Shown piece by piece: positions 35,476 through 44,839 of a stretch of 64,000 bases of DNA. The stretch covers positions 29,713,577-29,777,576 of the forward strand of contig CALNVZ010003433.1 of assembly GCA_940671915.1 (NCBI GenBank), read 5' to 3'. The stretch is from Paracentrotus lividus. Taxonomy: Eukaryota; Echinodermata; Echinoidea; Camarodonta; Echinidae. How positions within the stretch are numbered: the stretch's first letter is position 1; each line of letters begins with the position of its first letter. The position numbers and the translations under genes are program-made. Under the pieces are notes generated by a model. That model was not told the origin of the DNA. It saw nothing but the letters and a program-made list of their open reading frames with translations, and ran no database searches.

Positions 35476-36420
35476 CTGAGAGTTCAGACCAACTCCAATT
35501 TGCTCTTAATGCAGTTAATGATTATTGCCAAAAGTGGCAATTAACCGTAAATACTAGCAAGACTAAAATTGTTATATTTTTTCGAGGGAAGGTGAGGAAA
35601 ATACCAGTTTTCAACCTTAGTGGTGATGTTTTAGAAGTTGTGGATGATTTTACCTATACTGACATATGGGTGTGAAGTATGGGGCTATGAAGATTTTGCT
35701 CAAATTGAAATTTTCACAGGAAATTTTTGAGAACAATTTTACAGGTAAATAAGTTTACTCCAGATGCTATGGTATATGGAGAAACTGGGCGCTCTACTTT
35801 AATAAGTCATATTAGATGTAGAATGATTGGATTTTGGTTCCGAATTGTGAAAGGTGAAGAGGACAAGTATACTTTCTTGATATATAGCTTGGTTCTTAAT
35901 ATGCACAAAGATCTTACTTACAGTTCACGTCAAAATGGATGAGTTTCATTGAAGATACACTACAGAAAGCAGGCTATGGTAATATATTCTTGACACAAGG
36001 GCAGGGAATTGGGACCAGTTGGTTTCTAAAAGCCTTGAAGCTGCGTTTAAAAGACATGTCAGATCAAGACTGGTATGCAGCAACATGGTCAAATCGTATG
36101 TGTTCGAATTATAAGATGATGGAAAAAAAAAAAAAAGAATTAGCTTTTGAGAAGTATTTCTTAACTTTAAGTGTAACTGATGCAACTACATTATGTAAAT
36201 TCAGATGCAGGTCACATAGGCTACCCATCAATAACAATCGTTTTTCTCGAGATTCAGTTAATGGTGATTTATGTACATTATGCTCGTTGAAGGAAGTTGG
36301 AGATGAGTTCCATTATTTATTTGTGTGTCCTTTCTCTAGTAAAGAAAGACATATGTACATACCCACAGAATAATTTAAAAGACCATGTGTTTACCAAATG
36401 GGTAGATTGTTTAGTTTAGA
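35466..36420 (+). pseudogene. LINE fragment (CR1/L2-like RT end and C-terminal region)
   Basis: The start reads SDQLQFALNAVNDYCQKWQL followed by VNTSKTKIVIFFRG, the end of a LINE reverse transcriptase. Then the frame jumps over a missing segment: VVDDFTYT is fused to LTYGCEVWG, losing roughly 80 residues. The rest covers KFLRTILQVNKFTPDAMVYG, GRSTLISHIRCRMIGFW, and a terminal LCTLCSLKEVGDEFHYLFVC zinc-like segment with C-x2-C-H-C spacing. It sits between the hydrolase and B1, in the place where Ngaro RT and recombinase would be expected. The 3' end is near 36420. Confidence 0.8.
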
Positions 36421-37031
36421 TAAAAATGCAATCATGAATGTTAGGGAAGATTGGTAATAGGCCGTGGGTTATGACTTTAATTTAATTACAATTGTAGCAC
36501 ATGGAATCATTATGACACATAAAGTTGAGGAATAGCGTGTTGCATATTATTCAATTATACACGCCTTCATTTTTGCGATTCACATTAAATTTGAAACTTA
36601 TTTAATTGCTGACAAACTAGAACCATATTTAAATTAATGATTGATTTTGATGTACTAGTAGATATCATACATAATTGTTAAGCTAGCAGAGGGTGGAGTC
36701 AGAGCCACTCGGTCGCACAGTAGCCTCGGAACTACAAAGTGGGCCATAGGGGAATTTTCCCGACAAAGGAAAAATATATTGTTTTGCTCGTTAAACTAAG
36801 CCACAATGGCAATATTGTCGGGTTTTCGCCTCTATCACTGTCTGGCTAGCAGCAAGAATAATAACATAAGCTTACAATATGTAACGGATTGAATCCATGA
36901 TAAATACATGAAGATGATACATGCATTTAATATTAGTGAAACAGCATGGGTCCATAGATGGTAAGGAAGCAACCATGGGAAACCATACCCACCACACCCC
37001 CCCCCCCCCCAAAAAAAAAAAAAAAAAAAAA
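36421..37031. other. Unassigned internal DNA with poly-C/poly-A tract
   Basis: No gene recognised. A C run directly joined to an A run lies at about 36997-37031, immediately before B1. Confidence 0.5.
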
Positions 37032-38016
37032 TGTGGTGGAGGATTTATTTTACTTGTGATTATTCCATGGTTGTTTCGATTATCACCACTTGTTATATAT
37101 TCGCTGGTATAGTAGCACCGGGATAACATTGGGGATACTGCAGGAGATACTATCCTGTCGGTGGGTCACGTAAACCCCAGGTATCTGGGGTGATCGGAGG
37201 GAGTTACTATCCTTCCGCTGATCGCGTGACTCGAGACCCCACAAATATAGTGTTTCCATAACTATTTATTTATGCATTGAATATTTTGTGAGTATTGAAA
37301 AGTTGTGGGATCATCCGTAGGAGAATACTATCCTACCGGCAGGTCACGTAAACCCCAGGGACCTGGGGTGATCGGAGGAGTTACTATCCTTCCGCTGATC
37401 GCGTGACTCGAGATCCCACAATATAGTTTTCCATAACTATGTTATTTATGCATTGATGATTTTGTGAGTATTGAAAAGTTGTGGGGATCATCCGTAGGAG
37501 ATACTATCCTACCGCAGGTCACGTAAACCCAGGGACCTGGGGTGATCGGAGGAGTTACTATCCTTCCGCTGATCGCGTGACTCGAGATCCCACAAATATA
37601 GTTTTCCATAACTATGTTATTTATGCATTGATGATTTTGTGAGTATTGAAAAGTTGTGGGATCATCCGTAGGAGATACTATCCTACCGGCAGGTCACGTA
37701 AATCCCAGGGACCTGGGGTGATCGGAAGAGTTACTATCCCTCCGCTGATCACGTGCCGGAGATCCCTACAATTTTGAGTTCACTCATGGTACATGTACCC
37801 TTAAGATTGGTGAATCATATCAAGTTTATACATTATTGTCGAATTGTTATGGTGGACCCTCTTTATTGTGGTTATAAGATTTTGTTATGCTTTTATGCAT
37901 GTTACTTGTTTTACTTTGACTTTCCTACTTTACATGTTTTGAGGAAAAGGACTCCTAGTTTCGGAGCGGAAAATGTCGAGCAAACTGCAAATCAGTCTAA
38001 AGTTGTCTTCTTCCTA
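37032..38016 (+). repeat. Ngaro repeat B1, with internal tandem units
   Basis: Near-identical to B2. It contains four tandem units of about 175-185 bp (from about 37126 to 37790), each with GGAGATACTATCCTACCGGC, CCCAGGGACCTGGGG and GGAGTTACTATCCTTCCGC. Several one-base deletions distinguish the units from those of B2. Confidence 0.85.
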
Positions 38017-38296
38017 GAATAACGTGATCATAATAAATGATCAGAGTCATTCTGGGAGAGGCAAGGATAGACAAAACAAGTGCTGGTATAGGCCAGAAAT
38101 AGCGCACGCCTTTACAGCTGTTTTAGCGGTGCCTTTGTGAGACAGCGACATTGAAATTTACTTTTGTAAAGAAACCGAAAAATGCGCACAGCCAGTGAAT
38201 CTACAACCGTGGAGTTATGCGCGCAATAGGCGTGGGAACGCCTGTGCAAGATTTTCTCACTTTCGACTTTATCTCCGCTCGGAGAAGTCCTTTTTT
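38017..38296 (+). repeat. Ngaro repeat A2
   Basis: Copy of A1 placed directly after B1; the junction reads CTAGAATAACGTG. Confidence 0.88.
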
Positions 38297-38471
38297 CCCG
38301 GCCCACCCACCCTCTTTAGTTTAAGTAGAGTTGAAGAAGCAAACTACTTAAAGTTGATTGAGATTAACAAATGGAAGTACAATGTAGACGGAATTGAATA
38401 CTTACGTTGAATGTGAAATATTGTTCTGAGTGATATAACGAATTGTATGTACTTAATATCATGTAACACGG

Positions 38472-39477
38472 GGTTGACTGGGGGAGGATTTATTTTACTC
38501 GTGATTATTCCATGGTTGGTTTCGATTATCACCACTGTTTTATATATGCGCTGGTATAGTAGCACCGGGATAACATTGGGATACTGCAGGAGATACTATC
38601 CTGTCGGTGGGTCACGTAAACCCCAGGTATCTGGGGTGATCGGAGGAGTTACTATCCTTCCGCTGATCGCGTGACTCGAGACCCCACAAATATAGTGTTT
38701 CCATAACTATGTTATTTATGCATTGATATTTGTGAGTATTGAAAAGTTGTGGGGATCATCCGTAGGAGATACTATCCTACCGGCAGGTCACGTAAACCCC
38801 AGGGACCTGGGGTGATCGGAGGGAGTTACTATCCTTCCGCTGATCGCGTGACTCGAGATCCTTCACATATAGTGTTTCCATAACTATGTTATTTATGCAT
38901 TGATGATTTTGTGAGTATTGAAAAGTTGTGGGGATCATCCGTAGGAGATACTATCCTACCGACAGGTCACGTAAATCCCAGGGACCTGGGGTGATCGGAA
39001 GGAGTTACTATCCTTCCGCTGATCGCGTGACTCGAGATCCCACAAATATAGTGTTTCCATAACTATGTTATTTATGCATTGATGATTTTGTGAGTATTGA
39101 AAAGTTGTGGGATCATCCGTAGGAGATACTATCCTACCGGCAGGTCACGTAAACCCCAGGGACCTGGGGTGATCGGAAGGAGTTACTATCCCTCCGCTGA
39201 TCACGTGTCCGGAGATCCCTACAATTTTGAGTTCCACTCATGGTACATGTACCCTTAAGATTGGTGAATCATATCATGTTTATACATTATTGTCGAATTG
39301 TTTATGGTGGACCCTCTTTATTGTGGTTATAAGATTTGTTACTGCTTTTATGCATGTTACTTGTTTTACTTTGACTTTCCTACTTTACATGTTTTGAGGA
39401 AAAGGACTCCTAGTTTCGGAGCGGAATAAATGTCGAGCAAACTGCAAATCAGTCTAAAGTTGTCTTCTTCCTAGAAT
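38472..39477 (+). repeat. Ngaro repeat B2, with internal tandem units
   Basis: Copy of B1, with four tandem units between about 38570 and 39230. It ends CTTCTTCCTAGAATA, after which element J resumes. About 175 bp of unique DNA separates it from A2. Confidence 0.85.
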
Positions 39478-39482
39478 ACATC

Positions 39483-39641
39483 GCGTTCAGCCGAGCGTAA
39501 AGATATAACACCAAAAAAAATTGGTACCAAAAGATGTGGGAAGAGTTACTCTTTGAGTATATGTATAATAATTTTGGGGTTTATTACTTGGTGTTCTTTT
39601 TAATTAAATTATTGAAGGTGTCTAGATTTTTCTGACTCACT
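39483..39641 (-). mobile_element. Element J, right terminal region
   Basis: Inverse of 31325-31495; ends TCTGACTCACT. It begins six bases after the end of Ngaro B2, which shows Ngaro inserted into J. Confidence 0.7.
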
Positions 39642-39940
39642 TGGTGTTGGTGTTGTTGTTTTAAAGGATTTCACAAAACCCATCGCAACTCTGAAACCAG
39701 TTTGGGTATCCATTTAGGTAACCTTATACCTTCGAAATATTCTGAGGTGCAACTGTGCACTAATTTTCTTTCCGCTTGACATGTGTTTAGTGCATGATGT
39801 GCTTCCGAGCTTTGCTTTTATTATCAAATAAGGATTCATTAGTGACTTCTCAAAGTACTTGTACAATGTACAGGCAGTCCACAAGGAAGAAATCCTGGCC
39901 CTTTTGAAGAGATTACTTGATTCCTTTCATTTCATTACAG

Positions 39941-40093
39941 TAATGTCAGGGAGAAAGAATTGAGTGAGTTGTCAGAGCTCATTGCTCCTTCTTATTATGA
40001 CAAGCTTGGAATTAATCTGGAGATTCTGTATGCACAGCTACAAGCCATCAAGGAAGGTTCCCATAGCACCAGTGAGGCTTTAACTGTATTTTA
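39941..40093 (+). pseudogene. Decayed duplicate of the Death-domain exon
   Basis: After a good acceptor (TTTCATTTCATTACAG) the sequence reads NVREKELSELSELIAPSYYD, then KLGINLEILYAQLQAI, and stops at ALTVF followed by TAA (40091-40093). It aligns residue by residue with the first half of the intact exon at 40165 and starts in the same phase. It lacks the second half of the domain and a donor, so it is best seen as a tandemly duplicated exon that has decayed, although use as an alternative terminal exon is possible. Confidence 0.7.
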
Positions 40094-40164
40094 ATCTGTA
40101 CACCTACATGTAAAAATTCAGCTATTAATCTAAATAAATGCCATTCAAATTTGTTTTATTGCAG

Positions 40165-40448
40165 TACTGTCCGTGAAAAGGAATATTTAAAGCTCTCTCA
40201 GCTCATTGATGCATCTTCATACAATGATCTCAGAATTAATCTTGAGATACCGTTTGTACAACTGGATGACATTAGGGACCATTCCAATAGCAACAGTGCA
40301 GCTTTGATGAGAGTGTTCATTAAATGGAGGAACAAACAGCCCCCAAACACAAACACCAGAACTCTTCTTGCAGAGAAACTCAAAGAGAGTGGCTGTGCTA
40401 ATCTATCAGGGGATCTACTTGATGGCACGCTTATACCAAATATTACAC
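40165..40448 (+). CDS. Death-domain exon
   Basis: Acceptor TTGTTTTATTGCAG (AG at 40163-40164) and donor CAC/GTAAGA (GT at 40449-40450) bound a 284-base exon. It encodes about 94 residues with the six-helix Death-fold pattern: YLKLSQLIDASSYNDLRINL, then VQLDDIRDHSNSN, AALMRVFIKWRN with the conserved Trp, and LLAEKLKESGCANLSGDLL. Death domains mediate homotypic assembly in innate immune and apoptotic signalling. The exon begins with one base that completes the codon left by the 2A exon (AG+T), which supports splicing to it; in sea urchin NLR genes a 2A signal followed by a Death domain is known. No NACHT or leucine-rich-repeat exon follows within the window. Confidence 0.75.
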
Positions 40449-40499
40449 GTAAGAATGATTAGGGTCATGAGTCACATAATGGGGTATACCCAGAAGGAA

Positions 40500-41110
40500 A
40501 AACCAGTTGAAACCAGACCAGTTGAACCAGTTGAAGCCAACTGGTGTACCCTGGAAAGTGAAAACTGGTCCAGTTGGATTTACCAGTTGATTGTTACTGG
40601 TCCAGTTGAAAATCAACTGGTCCAGTTGGATTTGACCAGTTGAATTGTTACTGGTCCAGACCAGTTGGATTTTACCAGTTGAATTGTTACTGTTCCAGAC
40701 CAGTTGGATTTTACCAGTTGAATTGTTACTGGTCCAGACCAGTTGGATTTTACCAGTTGAATTGTTACTGGTCCAGACCAGTTGGATTTGACCAGTTGAA
40801 TTGTTACTGGTCCAGACCAGTTGGATTTGACCAGTTGAATTGTTACTGGTCCAGACCAGTAGGATTTGACCAGTTGAATTGTTACTGGTCCAGACCAGTA
40901 ACAGTAAAACTGGTCAAATTCAACTGGACTAGTAACAATTCAACTGGACCAGTAACAATTCAACTGGACCAGTAACATTTCAACTGGACCAGTAACAATT
41001 CAACTGGACCAGTAACAATTCAACTGGACCAGTAACAATTCAACTGGTCAAATTCAACTGGACCAGTAACGATTCAACTCGACCAGTAACATTGAACTGG
41101 GACAACTTTC
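40500..41110. repeat. Two-orientation minisatellite (CCAGTTGAATTGTTACTGG)
   Basis: The first half (to about 40890) has about eight 39-bp units, TTACCAGTTGAATTGTTACT plus GGTCCAGACCAG. The second half (about 40907-41095) has about nine 20-bp units of the inverse, AACTGGACCAGTAACAATTC. The whole tract can fold on itself. The 111-codon frame through the first half is a by-product of a 39-bp unit without stops. It starts about 50 bp after the Death exon. Confidence 0.88.
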
Positions 41111-41902
41111 CCACCAGTTAAAAATCACCTTGAATACATGGACTATATTATGCACTTGAAATAACCAGGCACGCTAAAAAACACCTATCCACACTAGTTA
41201 TCGATACATCAAACATACATGCACATTCAATTTCACGCCATATTCTACAATGTATTCAAATATTCAATTGATGTTGAAAAAGTATTTATAAGATTAAGGT
41301 TACAATCCTTTATTTATATTTTATGCAAAACAGAATGCAATATTATTTGGCAATGTAAAAATATAAATGAAATAGGACAGTTTAAATTATTACTTTAGTT
41401 CTGATTTATTATTTTTATGATTCACATGGATTCAGTTGTATGTCGTGTGGCAATTATGTACTTGTAAGTCCAAATTTCTTTCATACTGCAATTCATCTAC
41501 TATACCTTTGACCAAGGCCAACAAAAATACACATATGCATCAATATAAATAATTTGAGTTAAAAAGATTACTGAACATAGTTGTTGAAAGAGTCTACTCC
41601 TATGATAACATATATCAAACATGTGCACATGTCCTTGAAAAAATAATGTAATACAAATATTTCCACAAGTACAGTATTCTCAGAATATAAAATAGTGGTA
41701 AAGACATTTGAATACTGGAAATAATCACAATAGAATTCTAATTGTATTACACAAAGAAGATTGATCTAAGAATATTATTAGTTATCAAGGTTTATTTAAG
41801 AGATAACTTTTGTGAACTTTGATATTATAGGGATCAAAACAGTTTACAGCATTGAAAGGAAATCTTGGAACAATATCTGCACCCCCTCCCATCCCAAACA
41901 TT
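41111..41902. other. Unassigned AT-rich intronic or intergenic DNA
   Basis: No gene, repeat or splice signal pair was recognised. Confidence 0.5.
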
Positions 41903-42039
41903 TTAACCACTTGACTGCTGCATGGTGCTAGTTGCACAGTACGGGTATGACAAGCGTGGCGCAGGTGTGTCAAAGCAGACAAAGCTCAAGACAATAGCAT
42001 GAGCACCTAATATTACATGGTCCGCAGCCAAGTGGTTAA
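41903..42039. mobile_element. 137-bp MITE with TTAA flanks
   Basis: TTAA (41903-41906) followed by CCACTTGACTGCTGCATGG is mirrored by CCATGT...CGCAGCCAAGTGG and TTAA (42036-42039). Size, TTAA duplication and lack of coding capacity fit a small piggyBac/Kolobok-type MITE. It differs in sequence from the MITE at 875-1378. Confidence 0.7.
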
Positions 42040-42758
42040 AGGAAAATAGTACAAGGATCTCCAACCGATCTATCATCATTACATTACATGACTACCCGGT
42101 ACATGTTTTAGCCAAATTTACATGAAAAGACTTAAAATTTAAACAGACCTGTGCAAAAAATTATGCTATTAAAGTATGTTTCATGAAATTCATGAACCTT
42201 GATAGATTATATCAGGATTCAAGTCCTCAAATTTGTGTAATACATATTCATTGTAATAGGTTACACAGGCCTAATTACTTCGGAGACACCAAAAATGTGA
42301 GTGCGAGCCAACCCAAAGACAAAATAGCTAATTTCAAACGCCAGATTGACGAAAATGTATTAATTTGTTTGGTTTTTTGACACCGATTCCCAGGAAAGCA
42401 AGACTTGGACACTCTTTGCACAAATGGGAAAGATCTAGGCAGTTGTTTTGGAACTATATGACGCGGGTGATTGTAGAAGCCAATTTACTGCCTCCAACTT
42501 CCTATCCAACAGCGTCCGCGAGAGGGCGCTATATTTGCTTGAATAATGAAAAATCGAGCTGGCTATGCCTATGTTTTGAGACTAACAGTGAGAAGATGAG
42601 TAAATTGTCTTTAACTTACTACTAGACATTAGTTAGCCCAATTTTCACCCTTTTCTTTACTAACGTTTCGAAATCTAAAATTAACACACGAGTCAATGGG
42701 GAAATATTTACCGCTGTGAAACCAATAGGGGCTTCTTATATTTCCCTCGTTACCATAG
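42040..42758. other. Putative intron, with one CTCF-like word
   Basis: No coding sequence recognised. CCGCGAGAGGGCGC (42516-42529) agrees with the CTCF core CCASYAGRKGGCRS at 12 of 14 positions; this may be chance. Confidence 0.4.
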
Positions 42759-42939
42759 CGCCAACATCAAACATCCGGTATGATACTCTACAGGAAGAAC
42801 TAAAGAACCGTGTCAGCAATGGCGGCAAGGCTAAAAACTACAAGGTCCCAAGACGAAGCATCAGTGATGTCACGCTGACGTACGACTCTAGCAGGGATGA
42901 TGTCAAGAGGTGGCTAGAGTCCAAGGGGTTTAGTCGCTT
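42759..42939 (+). CDS. EPS8: EPS8-type C-terminal effector region, first part
   Basis: Acceptor CGTTACCATAG (AG at 42757-42758) and donor CGCTT/GTGAGT (GT at 42940-42941) bound 181 bases. The translation contains YDTLQEELKNRV, a basic linker YKVPRRSISD, and VTLTYDSSRDDVKRWLESKG with FSRL. This is the start of the EPS8 actin-binding effector region, where vertebrate EPS8 has a similar LMQELKKRL helix, then ITYDS..EDV..WLQSKGF. EPS8 caps and bundles actin through this segment. The exon begins with two bases, so it needs one base from the previous exon; the Death exon leaves exactly one (C). The usual EPS8 PTB and SH3 exons are not visible upstream in this window. Confidence 0.82.
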
Positions 42940-43324
42940 GTGAGTATTTAGGATGAGGGTTAATTGCTATAATATTTTCTTGTAGCCCTATGTACGTATT
43001 TTGAATGAGGCCTGGCATGCTTTCCTTTGGTCCCATGTTAGTCTTTTCCATGTGGGTAAGAACTACTGGTTTCCAAACTAGTGGATAATAATTTATGTCA
43101 CTCTGACATATGATAATGCCATGGACAATGTTCTTCATCAAAAGTCCAAAGGCCTGATTCTTGTGAGCATTTTCAAAATAACCTCTGTTGATAACCCTCT
43201 TCTGAAATCTTTATTCTAATATGTATGACTTCTGGAAATCATGTCAATATACCAATAAGTTCAACCATCCAATGATAAAAGATTTTACACTCTAGCTCAT
43301 TTCTCCATCTCTCAGTTTGAATTG

Positions 43325-43500
43325 CAAGACTGTTCATAGGCTAGTAATCATAACTTAGTTGTGTTTACTCCCATCAAATGGTCAAATAGATGTTGCAGAG
43401 TAGCCCTAGTCTACTGTATAGTTGCAGAACTGTATACTGAATGAAGCACAGCTGACAAAGAAAGATCTCTATCAGGGCTGTCATGACAACAGGCCCAGTT
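43325..43500 (+). pseudogene. Ghost copy of the second EPS8-type exon
   Basis: Two fragments in order match the exon at 43556: AAGACTGTTCATAGGCTAG (near 43326-43345) and, after about 75 unrelated bases, ACTGAATGAAGCACAGCTGA followed by CAAAGAAAGATCTCTATCAG and TGTCATGACAACAGG (about 43435-43497). The match covers most of the region coding for [21 protein letters not shown], with in-frame changes and a lost start. It is a decayed tandem exon duplicate, parallel to the duplicated Death exon. Confidence 0.65.
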
Positions 43501-43555
43501 TCAACCCCGTCACAGTCTTACTAATAGCCCGGTTCTTCATTCTTTTAACTTGCAG

Positions 43556-43687
43556 GACCGTTCATAGTCTAGGAATACTGAATGGAGCCCGACTGTTAAG
43601 TCTTACCAAGGAAGAGCTACAGCAGGTCTGTCATGATGACGGGTCCAGAGTCTACTCTCAGCTCATGATTCAAAAGGCTGCTCTACA
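43556..43687 (+). CDS. EPS8: EPS8-type C-terminal effector region, second part (interrupted at donor)
   Basis: Acceptor TTTTAACTTGCAG (AG at 43554-43555). The translation continues the previous exon as [36 protein letters not shown] and LMIQKAAL, which matches the most conserved part of EPS8 (LGVLNGAQLFSLN.DEL..VC...G.RVYSQ..VQKAAL). The phase fits (TT+G). A transposon begins two bases before the expected end: joining CTCTACA to the sequence after the element restores CTACAG/GTAACT, with donor GT at 44838-44839. As assembled, the exon either runs 1.15 kb into the element, where it meets a stop within 40 codons, or needs another donor. Confidence 0.82.
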
Positions 43688-44834
43688 CCCAGCTAACAAT
43701 TGGACGTTCTCTGAACGTTTTAAGAACGTTCCAAGTTCGTTATATGGACGTTTTGTCAAAACGTTTAGAAAACGTCCTTTTGTGGAAGGTTTTGGACGTT
43801 AATAAAACGTTCCAAATGGACGTTTAGAAAACGTTTTCTAAACGTTTAAAAACCCAAAAAGAACCTTTCGAAAATTTATAAGGACCTGTAGAAAACCTTT
43901 GGAACCTTATAAAAGTCCAAAAACCTTTTACAACGTTCTGTGGACGTTCTATGGACGTCAAGAAAACCTTTAAAAAAACCTTTGGAACGTTCCATGGACG
44001 TTCTGCGGGCGTCCAGAAAACCTTTAAAACGTTCTGCGGACGTCCAGAAAACCTTTGGAACGTTCAGAAAACGTTTTAAGAATGTCTATAGGAACGTTTG
44101 TAGAACCTATTAAAAACTTATGTAAACAATGTAATAGATAAACATTTTGGTATTTGCACCTCAAGCTCTTGGCCAAATTGTGGAATGGCACTTAGGAGTG
44201 AAGTTCCTCCAGTCAAATTCAATGTTAAAGGCGCAGAATTGAGTATGGATTTATTTTGATTAACACTAAATAATGCTCCAGTTAAATTTATATTTATTGA
44301 AAGTATCGTTTGTAATGGTTAGTTTATTACTTTATGTATTGTTAGTACATCCCAATACCGAATTAGTATTTTTTTTAATCTTTATGTGTGTTTATGACAA
44401 TATTACAATAAAACGAACACCGAATATTGAATTTATTACTGCTAAATAGAAAAAAAAAATCATTTAAAAACGTTTATTTCCATTATGGTTATAACGTATT
44501 ATATGCAATTACCACTGATTTGCTAAAGTTCCCTACTTTGCGACTTTTTTGAAAAAAACGTCAGAAAACGTTCAATAAATATGGTCTTCGTTTATAGGTT
44601 CCATAATTAAAACGTTTTGAACGTTTGATTAAACAGTTCCATTTGTAACGTCCAAAAAAACGTTAAAAACGTTCTTTTTGGAACCATTATGATCTTTGTC
44701 ACGAAATTGGAAAGTTCCCAACTTGGAGACGTTGTGATGAAACGTCCTTTCAACGTAATATTTCAGACGATGGACCTACGGACCTGAAATAGAACGTTTT
44801 TAATAACGTTCGTGAAACGTTTTGTGTTTGTGGG
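43688..44834. mobile_element. AACGTT-rich TIR element inserted at a splice junction
   Basis: The left end CCCAGCTAACAATTGGACGT and the inverse of the right end (CCCACAAACACAAAACGT) form imperfect terminal repeats of about 30 bp. Flanking CA on both sides (43686-43687 and 44835-44836) may be a 2-bp target duplication. GGAACGTTC, AAAACGTTT and GGACGT words recur dozens of times, mainly in the outer 400 and 350 bp, with an AT-rich centre. Non-coding. The layout, short private motif concentrated near the ends, is like elements A to E. Confidence 0.75.
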
Positions 44835-44839
44835 CAGGT

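Larger units (their letters stand above)
32374..39477 (+). mobile_element. Ngaro-like (DIRS order) retrotransposon with split direct repeats
   Basis: The layout is A1 (32374-32655), internal genes, B1 (about 37032-38016), A2 (38017-38296) and B2 (about 38472-39477). A1 and A2 are near-identical, as are B1 and B2. Both B copies end CTTCTTCCTAGAATA, and both A copies begin AGAATAACGTGATC, so the repeats meet at the shared core AGAATA. A1/B1-A2-B2 is the diagnostic arrangement of Ngaro elements, which integrate by tyrosine recombinase without target duplication. The internal region keeps a gag-like and an SGNH-hydrolase gene but no Ngaro reverse transcriptase or recombinase; a SINE and a LINE fragment occupy part of it. 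The copy is therefore non-autonomous. It interrupts element J. Confidence 0.85.
31139..39940 (+). other. Putative first intron, filled with nested transposons
   Basis: Runs from the GT donor of the 2A exon to the TTCATTACAG acceptor of the decayed Death exon (or on to TTTTATTGCAG at 40164 for the intact one). Almost all of it is accounted for by the inverted-repeat element J, the element at 31559-32318 and the Ngaro element at 32374-39477. Confidence 0.6.

Noticed and set aside
40640..40975. A 111-codon repetitive protein
   Set aside because: Product of a 39-bp tandem unit without stop codons; the array continues in inverse orientation without a frame.
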